From the NCBI GenBank assembly GCA_015657535.1, contig JADHZB010001589.1, positions 12,620 through 72,320 on the forward strand: a stretch of 59,701 nucleotides of DNA, given 5' to 3'. Source of the stretch: Nephromyces sp. MM_2019. Lineage: Eukaryota; Apicomplexa; Aconoidasida; Nephromycida. Position numbers and translations under genes: made by a program. Under the pieces are notes generated by a model. The model was not told where the DNA came from, ran no database searches, and saw only the letters and a list, made by a program, of their open reading frames with translations. Positions 36,801 through 48,178 of the stretch are shown here, piece by piece (position 1 is the stretch's first letter; the number at the start of each line of letters is the position of its first letter).

Positions 36801-38291
36801 CATGTCTTAGAGAAAGCATTTTCTTAAAAAGGTAATACAACAGGGATATACAACTACATTTTACCTTTGGTAATTATTACAATTGCAAAATGTTTTGCTA
36901 AGCTATTTTCGTTGCACCAAAAGCTAATCGCAGCTCATACAAAGTTTTGAGACGAAACGTGCCTATAGCCAAGGGATATACGTTCCGAGTAGATGCTTAT
37001 AAATTTGAGAAATATGCTGTATTAGACGTGCTCAACGGGCCCCAACTCCGAAACCAGCACTGTAACCTTTCTGTGCCTTTACTTACTCGAAACAAAGCAT
37101 GTATACGAGCAGTTCATGAAAATCAGCTGGCACGGAAAAGGCAAATAGCAAAGGGTTTAGGCTGCGCATAGATATTGTGTTACAGTTAAAATCGCTAGTT
37201 TTGCATAGCAAATTTTTGAGTACCATGTGGGTACCGCTTGGGAGAACAAGCTGAATGCAGAATCTAAAGTACGCTAAACTCTGCGGCCCATCGACATTTA
37301 GGAAAAAATATTTCTCGATCTTATTTTTCTTGGGATTAATTACAGTACGGGGGGTCTGTGCTCAATCTAATCTTCCGTGAATTCAGCGCGGAACGTGTGT
37401 GCATTACAAGGGCAAAAAGTCAGAATTGCCTGACACGCTTTGAAGCTAGGGGTTTTTTCCTGTGCCTCCGCAACAACGAAAGCCGTTTGCAATTACCTAC
37501 GCAGAAAAGCCCTGCAATACTGTAGCTGTGATGCGTACACGCCATGCAAGTTAGTTTTAGTATCAATTAAATGCCCATATTCCGTGACAAGGCACGAAGT
37601 CAACACTAAAGAGAGCAAATTATGCTGAAGATTACATCTTTGTAGTTGTACACTTCCTCAGCTGTCTGCATGGTGATACCAGCTTTAATTGGATAAAGTC
37701 TTACATCCTTGAGCAAGTAGCATAGCCCAAAAGTTTCCTTTAGCTAATTTAAATCATCTAATCATCTTTTGGTTCATGCTACAGAATTTAATTCATTTCT
37801 TCTGCCCACAGTTTGCACCTTTATAATGCCATGATAGGAGCTTACTTTTCTTTGAGCGGAGCTCCATGCAGTGCTTAAGCGATTCAGCGTAATATACGGC
37901 TGTAATGTATTTCAGCAGCTCTTATCGCAGGCTATAGCAGATCATGCATTGTGCTAAGCATGTCAGGTCAAGGCTGGCTGGTCAGCCAGCTCCTTCAACC
38001 GACGGTACCGAAACCTTGGACCTTATTAACAATTAACACTCGCAATGGCATTCTGCTATGACTGTTCTAGTGCGGTAGTCTCCGGCCGGGCAGTAACGGG
38101 AGGCATTCCGACCGCTGCCGCCGCAGGCAAGAACCAAATATCGGTACTAAGATGACTTCCCGCAGTGGAAGATTCTGCGTCATGATTACCACGTCACTTC
38201 TTCCTGCAGTGTTCATACGTTACCTTCGCCTCAAAACGGAAGTTTCGAAAGATACAGTGTTGTTTTATAGCTGAAATAATCCGTTCTGAAA
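33805..38291. other. Intergenic spacer TRAPPC5 / RPL26
   Basis: I see no supported exon in these 4.5 kb. Short frames (for example 35064-35318, 35874-36077, 36947-37171) lack family resemblance, and their start codons or splice contexts are unconvincing. A strong inverted repeat, GGCTGGCTGG / CAGCCAGC, lies at about 37,973-37,991. The final several hundred bases should hold the RPL26 promoter, but no TATA-like or shared motif was identified. Confidence 0.5.
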
Positions 38292-39537
38292 ATGAAGTTC
38301 AACCAATGTGAGATTATGTGCCTGCTGCTGCTTTCGTTTTGTTTGTGTTCAAGCCTCCTATGCGGTAGATGTCTGCTTGATTTATGACTTTGGGAGGGAC
38401 CGCTGATGTCGGTTATGTTGCGATAACCATTTTCACGAGTGCTTCTATTGGTTTTTGCATTATTTATATTGCTTTTAAAGGATTCTCTTTAATGTGTACG
38501 TCTTTTTTATGGTAAAGTCGATTGTTTCGCTGTATCTGCGATTTTCAATGTGCTTTTGCTCACCAAATGCAATGCGGCCTGTAAGCTACCCCATGATTGT
38601 TCTCTGTTTATGTGATGTAGACAGCTGATGTGTACTTCATTTAGGATGAAAATTTACGCCTTGTACTTTGTGTACTTCAGTTGTGAGCTCCTCCCGACGC
38701 AAGTCGCGGAAACAGCATTTTTCTGCTAAGTCTTCTCAAAAAAGGAAGATGATGACTGCTCCTCTCTCTAAAGAGCTGCGCCAGACCTATAATGTAAGTT
38801 TATTTCAATTGTGTTTTAATTTTGAGGCATTTTATAGGCAATTCATTGATTACCTTATCTTTCTCTTTTTCTTTTCTTCAGATTCGTGCGCTGCCGATTA
38901 GAAGAAACGATAAGGTAATGATTGTCCGCGGAAAGTATCACGATCGCGAGAGCCTTGTATCATCGGTGTACCGAAAGATAGGAAAGATTTTTATTGAGAG
39001 AGTCAGTCGTGAAAAGGCTTCAGGTAAGCTCATTGGTGAATAGTCGTTTGCAGGATAGTATTTACGTGCTGAACGAGTTTATTTAGCAGTAATTGAAGCC
39101 ACAAGATGATGCGTTGTATTACACCCTATGTATTGTTTCTTCCTTTTTTGTTTGTATGCCTAGGCATACTTAACACGATGTGCATATTTCCTGTAGTCTC
39201 TCCGAGCGGAGCCGCTATTATTAAGTTTTATGAAATGATATGATATATGCTGACTGCATAAGCTGAATCGTTTTTTTTGCATCAATTTGCACTTGTGTCC
39301 GTAAGGATAGAGATTAGTATGTTCCATTTTATACATCTAAAGTTGCATAGTTTAAATTTTAGCTGTTTGGCTACTATCTGTTTTGTAGGCCAGCAAGTTC
39401 CCGTTGGAATGGATCCTAGCAAGGTTATAATTACTAAACTGAAGCTTGATAGTGAACGCAAAGCACTCTTGGAAAGAAAGCAAAGGAATAAGGATAAGGG
39501 AAAATATACGGAGAGCACTGTTAATACTGCGGAGTAG
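38292..39537 (+). CDS. RPL26: 60S ribosomal protein L26 (uL24)
   Basis: A component of the cytosolic large ribosomal subunit near the peptide exit tunnel. The four exons are 38292-38307, 38681-38793, 38882-39023 and 39389-39537 (TAG), totalling 420 nt or 139 residues, the normal eukaryotic length. A 16-nt first exon supplies 'MKFNQ', and splicing continues '[14 protein letters not shown]', exactly where the family has MKFNPxVSSxRRKxRKxHF. Other matches are '[12 protein letters not shown]', '[16 protein letters not shown]' (the KOW motif region), '[20 protein letters not shown]' and '[18 protein letters not shown]'. The tiny first exon followed by a roughly 370-nt intron is typical of ribosomal-protein genes. 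Start and stop are firm. Confidence 0.98.
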
Positions 39538-40893
39538 TTTTTATAGGCGCTTGTGGAATCTTAACTATACACATTTGCTGAGTAGATTCAGCAGAATTTC
39601 GATTGCTTCGTAGGTGCGGTGTTAATTTAAGTTTCGTAATATTACGAGAATTATTTTCGCTAACGTTGAGAAATGCTTTTGTCCGTAATTATGGATTAAC
39701 AAATTTTTGTTACACCTATACTAATCACCAGAAAGTTATTTTGGATGATTGTTACGGTTGCTGCCGTTGAAACCCTGGTCGATAAAGTTGGGTAATTTGG
39801 ATGGGCTGCTGTCGAATATTCCACTTTAGCCTGTTAATTTTCATGATGCTGCAGTCATGCAGGGAGGTTTGCATTTCGTTAATTTGGTATGCGTTTCTTT
39901 TGCTCTGTTTCCTGATACCTTCAAAAAAAGGTTTTGAAAGACCCTTTGACCCTCGGTATGAATGATGCATGTGTTTCAGGATTTGTAGGTTTTAGATGAG
40001 TCAGGCGTTATGCTCTGCTGTTCTTAAATCACATCTGTGCTTCCTTGTTTCTTCCGTGAATACTGCATTTCGGAGGTTTGAGTTAGATCTGATTCGTCTT
40101 GTGTGCGATGAGTTTTTCACGTTTGCTTCAAAGATGATGTTTAATGAGTGTGGTGGGAATTGCTTCGAGGCGCTTATACGATACGTAGATTTTGTTCACC
40201 AACCCAGCATCACTTTAAATTACATTCGGTAGTTGAGAGGGTTTGTAAGTATAATGTGGCTTCAACGTGCTAAAGATCAAATTATGTGCGGAGTGGCGTA
40301 TTCTTGTGGCATGGGGATAGAAACATTTTTGCTTGCTCTAATTTCCTGGAAGCGGGGGCTGCGTATGCGCCTTCAGTTATATCCAGTCATGCCTTCGGCA
40401 GATCCTTCTCGACCAAGTTCCAGATGATTTTTGACTACTTCAGAATACTCGGATTTCAGTTATGCTCTCCAAAATTTTATCTTCTGGATCGCGCGTTATA
40501 TTGCTGAAAGTCATATTCTTGTACATGATGGAACTTTGAATCGCTTAACACGCGGTCTGCAGTCGACTCGCTACGCGCATAATTATTCCCTTGGCAGGGT
40601 TCATGCTTTCGCTTGGTTACCTCCTTGTGTAAGGATGGATTAATTAGTTCTGCTGTGGCTAGCAATCCACGAAATTTTTACTAGTTAGCTAAAAGCCACT
40701 TTCCATATTTATCTTGGTGCTGCAAAGTGCTTCAATTATAAAATATATCCTGTCAATTTGCCGAAGTGGTGCTGCTAGTGGTCGATGTAAGTACACCGTT
40801 GTTATTCTCCGTATAATATTTTTGGTAAGTTGCGTTATTTTGTATAATCATGCCTTCCAGTTTTAGGGAGATACTTGTGAACATGATAATTTT
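39538..40893. other. Spacer downstream of RPL26
   Basis: This stretch contains plus-strand open frames at 39996-40232, 40233-40427 and 40431-40643. Their composition is only weakly protein-like, and I found no splice-consistent chain or family resemblance. It may hold the RPL26 3' UTR and the promoter of the next plus-strand gene. Confidence 0.45.
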
Positions 40894-43604
40894 ATGAGGA
40901 TGCTTGTGGAAATGGTGTTGCTTGTATGTTACTTCCTTCTGCAATATGGGCTGGCTTACGCAAAAGATAGCGATAACTTAATGGCGGATCTGAAGCCCTT
41001 GACATTGCAGCAAGACTTCCTTGAGGGTACGTGATTTTGTGGCTCGTAAATAGTGTATTTTGCGTCCCCGTGTAGTTTTTTATCTGTCGCTGGAATATGC
41101 TGGAATTTTCCTGCATTTATGCTGGTACGGCGACTAGTGCAGTGATGAACGGAGTCCCATTAAAATTGTAGTACTCGAAGCGCGTAGTCCTATTGAGGGC
41201 GCTGCACATGGCTATTGCTTCCCGTACATACGGTGTATAATTATTGCAAAATGAATGATTCTGACCTTGTCTTACAAACTGGCTTACGGGCCATCTATAC
41301 TATTTAGCTGAGGCTAACAGGAGCTGCAATTCTAACCCTTTCACGCGCTAGCCGAGAGTAATTACTTCAGGGGTGCTTCACCCGTGAGATGTAGTCTGCT
41401 GTGCTAGCTCTTGTGCCATTTAGGCTCTACAGGATACTTCAGTTAGGCTGCTGCTAGCTCATTACGCCGTGAATATCGAAAGTTTTTCAGGAACTACTTG
41501 CATGGTTAGCCACTCGTATGCGGAGGACCCTGGAATTTCCGATGGTTGCTGTTGTTCTTTCCGCAACCTTGGTTAGAGGAGTCAATTTTAGTTTTTATGG
41601 AGGCTGCATTAGTCTGTTACTTGTTGCCTTTTATATAGAGGAAAAAATAGCAAATTGTGCTGATCTCGACGCAGTAGCACTTGAGGAAGCTGAGTCTGGG
41701 CCAGAAGTGAGAACACTACGGGTTCGCCTAGTTTAGTCTGTTCAGACTTGTGTGCGCCATTCAGGGCTGCGACTTGGTTCGCTGTGAGGTGTGCTGTACC
41801 CTTTTCTTTGACAAGACTGGTAAGTTTTGACTCATAATAATGCCTACGGGTATTCTACAATCTTTCCTTAGCAACCGGAAGGCAGGGTAAATTATCTCAC
41901 CTGGTGGGTACGTGATGCTTACCGTATGTCATTACCTCGATATGTGTATCCAGATGTGTAGAAAAAAGTGCCCAGATAGTAACGAGCCAAGCATTGTCAC
42001 GGTAAGAGAACCAGAGCGCGGGTAGAAAATATGCTCTAACATCAATAGAGGGTTATTCGTACTTTTAAATTACCACACCTGGAATATGACCCACTTGAAG
42101 TATACGCTGTCAAGTGGGACGCCTAGGGTAGGTGGCAAATATTGTATATCCGTAGCTGAATTTTTTGATTTTCGGAGGCGTAGCAGCCAAGGCTATAGGC
42201 GTACGGAGACACAAAAAGAAGGAACTTAAATTCATTTTGTCATGCCAGTACTAGCTAATTTATATGCCACCGATAACAGCTATCTGTAACATCAGGAACA
42301 ATACGGGGCTGAGTATGTAACGCTGGTATGTGCCTTTTGATCAATTGACACCGCATCATGTAATGGTTAACCATGGAAAAAAATTGTTCAGCTGGTCAAA
42401 CTGCTAAAGTCGCATGGCTACCAGCAGCCCAAAATTATTTCTAATTCGATACCAAGGGATGCGATAAAAACGAATATAACTCCAGACTACGGCGGTAACT
42501 GCTTTTAATCCGTCATACTTTGACCTTAGACATATTTTTATCAGTAGAGGTGAAATCGCATCGAGCGCGATATGATGGGACCCCGTTGAAATCAGGTGAT
42601 TTATTACTGAAAACTCGGTAATTTATGTGGCATTGTGTTTAACGCTGCAACTTAACTACAGAAGCAGATGGCTATAATTATGGGCTGGTACCCAGCAACG
42701 GGAATCAAAGAATAGCTTCTGCGGTAGGAATAATGATATGAGTATTCAGTGGATTCAAGCGTAATTACGCCTTTTGTTCATAAATGAGGCGTTTACTTGC
42801 TAGTGATCCCACGTGATGAGTTCGTCTCCGCGGAAAGCCCACTGGATATACTAGTATCTGCTGCAGGCTAATAATGATCTCGTCAAAAATTCCAAAATGG
42901 GACAGCTATCGCCACTGTGATTAGGTTATGCAGCTCGCATGCAAAGTGAGTATGCTTTTTTACTTTGAATAATTTTGTTTAGGCTATTCTTCAACAAGAC
43001 GTTTCTTTTAGGGTATCTCGTTGGCTAGTAATCTGTGGAATGGCATGTAATCACTACGAAAGTCTGCCTCGGAAAATTGTGGAGTACCAGGAATCGTATA
43101 AATTTCTTTCAAAATTTAGCAACGGTATCACGTTACACTTTCCGCCGATACCAAACTTTCCGATTTTCATAGTAGTCAGTTAAAGATAGCCTTGCTTGCT
43201 TGGATTTATGGTGACGTTTGGGAGTGCTAGTATTCGCTTAATCTTGCCCAGCAAGTGGAGAGTATCATAGTAACGTGGCAGCAGCCAGAAAAGTGTTTTA
43301 AAGTGGATGCTATGCATATTTCAAAATTTTATTGTTGAGGATCACTAATTTTTTTCTCACAAAGTTTTGTCGTGACCCAAGCTTCACGAAGGTAACATTT
43401 TTCATAGTGGGATACTTGAAATCGAAAGCGTGGAGTGATACCTCATTTCGGCATTGCATATCAAGCAAAAAAACCATCTTGCGTTAGGAGCCACCGGAAG
43501 AGGTTCTTCCTTCAAAGTGCTTAATATCCCTGATAACGAACTTCCCACCTTTTCAAATCATTTGTGTCATAGCAACGAAGCCCAAAAGAAGGCAGAATAT
43601 CATG
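40894..43604 (+). CDS. Unrecognised secreted/membrane protein, N-terminal exons (signal peptide, Cys-rich)
   Basis: I do not recognise this gene. Exon 1 (40894-41026) begins ATG and encodes a clear hydrophobic signal sequence ('MLVEMVLLVCYFLLQYGLAY') followed by an acidic mature start. It splices in phase to 41491-41544, 41651-41706 and 41765-41819. The last encodes 'CDLVRCEVCCTLFFDKT', a Cys cluster with a CxxC. A further good exon at 43488-43604 ('VLNIPDNELPTFSNHLC') keeps an open frame between a GTTAG acceptor and a GTAAAA donor, but exons joining it to 41819 are unresolved. It may be the 5' half of the gene whose 3' exons lie at 45693-47036. A CxxC-bearing luminal domain followed by several membrane spans would fit an OST3/OST6-like subunit, but I cannot confirm that. 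Confidence 0.5.
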
Positions 43605-45692
43605 GTAAAATACACTACTCGCTGTTTCTGACGCTCCATTTACTGGAAGCTGAAACATTTCACCACATCTGAAGAGTTTGCTTAAACTTAAAGTAGTTGG
43701 GCTTGCTGCGGCTTGCGGTATCAAAACACATTTTTGCCCATTATAGATACCTGCAAACTTATTTTTATTAAATTACACGAAGGAGCTATAACGATATAAC
43801 GATGAAATATTGTATGCCTGTACGTTAGCTCGCTACAGTCAAGAGTGTAGCATACCTCGCTCCCATTGAAAATTACATTTGAAGTGTACATATAGCAAAT
43901 TCTTAGGGTCGGTAAGAAAGCATGTGATGCAAAGGAACTTTAGATAGACTCTTGCACATGTCCTAATGACTAGAGAATGCTCATTGGAGTTATTGTTCCG
44001 TACTGTGCTATCCTTACGAAGATAAGCATCACAGGTACCCACCTAGCAGCTAGGAAAGCTGAAAAAATACTGGTTCTGGGGGGTGTGCATTAGAGATTAA
44101 TTTTTTAATCACTTGCAAGTACTCTATGGTAATCATAGAAAGCTGAGTGTTTCAGCAAGGGTTAGAATGCGCTTCATACACGTGGTAGTCTAAGCAGGGC
44201 GCCTACTTTACCCAACAACATTTACCCACATTCTCTGCCGGTTGAGGATCAAATTGTACATAAATACTGCTGCAGCAAGCTCCCTTTTTAAATTTTGCTT
44301 TTTGTGCTTTCTCTAATATTGCAAAATATCCTGGTCAGACCTGACAGGTTTTAATTTTAAATGGATTCCCTTGTACTTTGTGGTACATTACGCGTTGCAA
44401 TATACTTTTTTTTATGTTGTAATGTGCGAAAAAAAGTTTAGAAGCCATTGCTGTGGAGCTATTCATAGTAAGAAGCTACTGGAAATTTTTATAATTTAGC
44501 ATTAAGCGAGAAAGTAGTAGAATATATTGGCCCCTGCAAGGCACCAGCTCGTTAACCAGTGTTATGCTTGTTGTAGGCTAATAATTATTGGAGAAGATAT
44601 ACAGGCGAGCGAACTGCTGTCAGGAAAGCGAACCGGTAAAAGCAGGAGCCGATAACTGTGAGCTACTGCAGAATGATTCATGAGGCATCCAGCAAGTAGG
44701 TAAACACTCTGGAATAGGCTCTGCTGCTTTGCCCAACGCATCAACACCTGATGATCTGCTATGCACAAAGAGTAGCGACATCGTTCAACTATCGTACCAC
44801 AGCTACACGATCTAGAATATCTTGCGAAAGATCCGAATAGGTGGCCAGCGAGAAAGCGCCATATATTTCGAACCAACCTTCTTGGGGGAAGATTCAATTT
44901 GACAGATAGGAGGCTAGAAAATATGCCTACCGCATTGCTCACATGCTATATGAGCAAAAGCCTTACGTTGGTTATATCGTCATCCACCAATGTGCTAGCG
45001 TTGCACGGTATCCTTAGCTGTGTACGTACAGAAGTGCCATGATATGCATAGTGGCTCGGAGCAAAGATGAAGTACTTGAAGCATGCATAACTGTCTAGAT
45101 TCGTTTTTGTTTTATTATTTTGTTCGTACTCAAAACTAACGCAAGGCATTAGCATCATTTGGCTATTCCAAAGTGTACGACCAGAAGTGCCGCTTTATTA
45201 TCGCGGAGAACAATATTTATATTTTTAACTGTAAGACATGATTTATCAGAGTAAGTAACCTCAGGTTTTTACCATCCACATATTCCAAGGGTGGCAGCGC
45301 GAAATATAGATAAGAAAGCCCCATGCTCTCGGAAGGGCTATGGTACTAGGAGTACTTCCGAGGAAAAAATATTTTTACCAAGTTTTAGCTGGAAAAATAT
45401 TCCCCGTGGCGCATAAGGCAATTGTCCGGAAGCTTGAATTTCGATGTTTTTCAGTAGAAATAGTTCAAGTTTCGCAATTATATATGCGGGCTACAAGTGA
45501 GCAATCGGGAGGCTGCTATATAAGTAAGAGACAAATGAATAAAGTCTCTAAATCACTGAAGGTTTCATTCTTTTTTTAGGCCTGCTACCTTGAGTGATTA
45601 CGTAGTGCCGTAGGCACTCACCACAGTCCAAGCGGCATATTTTTCCCTGCTCTAGGTCCCCACGCTTCCCAGTGGTTTTCTTAAGCCTACAG

Positions 45693-47036
45693 GGTCCTAG
45701 CATGGACGAATTTCTGTCACCTTTCAAAGCCACAAGTGCTTTTGGTTTCTTGGCCATTAGGACGGTAATCTTAGAGTTCCAAAATTTTTTTTTACCCTGT
45801 GCAGAATGCTATATTTCCTTGCGTAAACTTCCTGTTCAAATAATTACGCTAGCGATGCTGTACACTACATGTTCCCCGGCTACAAAAATTGTGATAGCTG
45901 CAACTAGCTACCAGATGCACATAGTGCCAGCATATATGCATGCTTTACCCGCATTTCAGGGATTGTATTTGATAGCAGCACTGCAAATTCTCACGGGAAT
46001 CAGCCTATACTTCGTGTATAACTTCCTGAGGCCAAGTCTGCACATAGTCGCTTGGTCACAGGTAGTTATTTTCACTATCAGCGCTGTGCTAGGGTAAGTA
46101 AACAAGTTATTCAAAGTGGATAAGGTCATAATTTCGATAATGCAACGTGAAGAAAAGCATTGCGGAAGTTATTTTTAGCTGTAATGCCATGAAAAAAATT
46201 TTTTCTGACTTTAAGATGTCAGAGCTAAGGGTAGAGCTGCTACCCTTAATCCGTAACTAAATGAACACCAATTGCCATGGAATCATCCTACAGCATATGG
46301 GGCGCTACCGGCAGAAACCAGATAGTTGAAGGCATATACTTCCTTACTTTTCTGAGCTGTCTATCTTCCCTAATGGTCGGTAGCCTCGACTTCACTGACG
46401 TGGTCCAGTTTTTCCCAAAAGCTCCAGTGGGGCCTGTAAGTTTCCTTAAGAGTTAAATGTTGCCGAACCTCCTAAACTAAATAAGATGATATTTGTGATT
46501 GCGTCATGTTATTGAATTTAATGCAAAACTTCCTCCCAGTCAACAGGGTTCGAACTCATAAGGATGGAGCCTCTGGGTAATATTCTACCAGTGTGGAAGA
46601 CGAAGCGAGTTCATACTACAGTACCGGAGCGACAGGCTCTGGTACTAGTACTTTCACACCAAAGGGGGCCACCCCCTAATAAGGATGACACAGCTACAGC
46701 CGTAAAAAAGTTATACGACAAGATGCCATTCGTCCCACACCTAGATGAAACAGAGGGGGAGAGTGAAGAAGTCTCTGAAAAAGAGCTCCCTCCAGAGTAC
46801 AAAAGTCTACATTTACTCACTAAAAGTCCAGCAAAATAAGCAAAAAATATCTTCAGGGTCAAGAAGCTTTCAAACGAGGGGGAGGCCGAGGTAGTCGCCC
46901 TCACAAAACTTCAGAAAAGGCGTGAGTAAAATACACAATTCCTCGCAGCGGTCACCATTCATTATTTCTTTTAGCTTTAAAATTGCTTGCCGGAGCGTTC
47001 TATGGCTTATTATCCCTTTTGTACCTTTACTGGTAA
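45693..47036 (+). CDS. Unrecognised multi-span membrane protein, 3' exons
   Basis: Six phase-consistent exons were traced: 45693-45764, 45960-46093, 46294-46435, 46540-46796, 46857-46921 and 46975-47036 (TAA). The order of features is two hydrophobic spans ('LYLIAALQILTGISLYFVY' and the 'VVIFTISAVL' region), then 'GIWGATGRNQIVEG' and another span ('IYFLTFLSCLSSLMVG'). A hydrophilic, acidic segment of about 100 residues follows ('DETEGESEEVSEKELPPE'), and a final span ('LLAGAFYGLLSLLYLYW') ends at the stop. Intron 46797-46856 is 60 nt and removes an in-frame TAA. Topology suggests an endomembrane protein. The family is not recognised; an OST3/6-type identity is a guess, and the long acidic insert and terminal span argue against a standard one. 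It probably continues from the exons at 40894-43604. Confidence 0.6.
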
Positions 47037-47778
47037 CTAAGAATTGATCAGACCATAGAGGGCCACAGCAAAAATTCTGCTTTTTCAGCGCGTGGATAAT
47101 TATGACATTTATGCTAAATAAGTGTTTGAGTATAGACGAGCTCGTTGGACACCCAGAGCAGTTAGTTGCATCCTATGTAGAAAAAGGTTTACCTCTAAAA
47201 AAAACAACACTTATATTTCCAGGTTCAAGCCACTTGTCGAGGAATAAAAGAAGCTTAAAAAATTCGACGCCCCAATATTTGTATACGACACGTGAAGCTA
47301 GAATAGCCGCCGCAATGGAAGCTATATTAAGTTCATTAGTATAAGCTGCACGGATTTCATATACATAAGTAGTATATAGATAATACATGAGGATTCATGT
47401 GACGTCACAACTCAATTAAAAGCAGTATCTATGGACAAAGATACAATAAACTTACCAGCTACATCTTAAAAAGCTTTGGTCAATAAAAAAATACTTTCTA
47501 TTCATGGTGCAATTAAAAATTTTTTTTAAGCATTAAAAACTCGTGATCGCGATAAAGTCCCTTAGAGCAACCTAAAATTTTGTATTATTTACAAAATGAT
47601 ATAAGCTTGTACTTTGCCGTGCAAAAGAGGTGTCGGAAGTACTAGGGCAAGCGATACTGGAAGTAATGAAGCATTGCAGCAAACTTCATAAGGCACCGAA
47701 AAATTTTCTTCACCATCTTTTTTAGAATGATTTCAACAAAATTCTTATCAGAATTGAGGTCCATAGTTGCTACATGGT
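47037..47778. other. Convergent spacer between the membrane-protein gene and starch synthase
   Basis: The two convergent genes end 742 bp apart. A plus-strand ATG frame at 47102-47344 (80 codons, containing 'CLSIDELVGHPEQLVASYVE') has protein-like composition and could be a small gene, an exon of an alternative transcript or chance. It has no recognised family, and I do not call it as a gene. Confidence 0.4.
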
Positions 47779-48178
47779 TCAATCAGAGACATCAATCACA
47801 TTGTTTATGTTCCCAAGTTTATCTTCCTCGGTTTTCTCACATTGATTACAAACCCAATCTCCGTCCACGATTAGCTTGTAAAGGTACCTAGATAAATGGA
47901 CACATACAACAATTATAGGTACATAAGAGGAAATTCAGGATTGCAGACTCATAGACGCTGCGTTGGATATATCACTTACTTTCCTGGCTTCGCAGTCACA
48001 GCAACGGTATACGCTTGGAGAGCATTGTCCCACTGTAGAGGCCTTCTTACCGCCCAGTCATCAAAGCTGCCAGTAACAGCTACAGAACGAGGACGTGGAC
48101 TTCCACTGGGGGCGGGGTAATTGATGCGAAAGGGAACCCGTCGAATCAGTTCCATAGCCTTAGTCTCCAAAGTTGATT
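47779..48178 (-). other. CBM48 / AMPK-type glycogen-binding module of the starch synthase
   Basis: The last two exons (48178-47980 and 47887-47779) encode about 100 residues. They contain the hallmark 'GSFDDW' loop tryptophan, a central 'YTVAVTAKPGKYLYKLIVDG' strand pair across the splice site, and the closing 'ELGN.NNVI'-like signature ('KLGNINNVIDV'). This order matches the beta-subunit glycogen-binding domain of AMPK and CBM48 of branching enzymes. It is expected to tether the enzyme to starch granules. Confidence 0.88.

Noticed and set aside
46546..46560. GGTTCGAACTC, a T-loop-like box B sequence
   Set aside because: It lies in a well-supported coding exon and has no accompanying tRNA arms.
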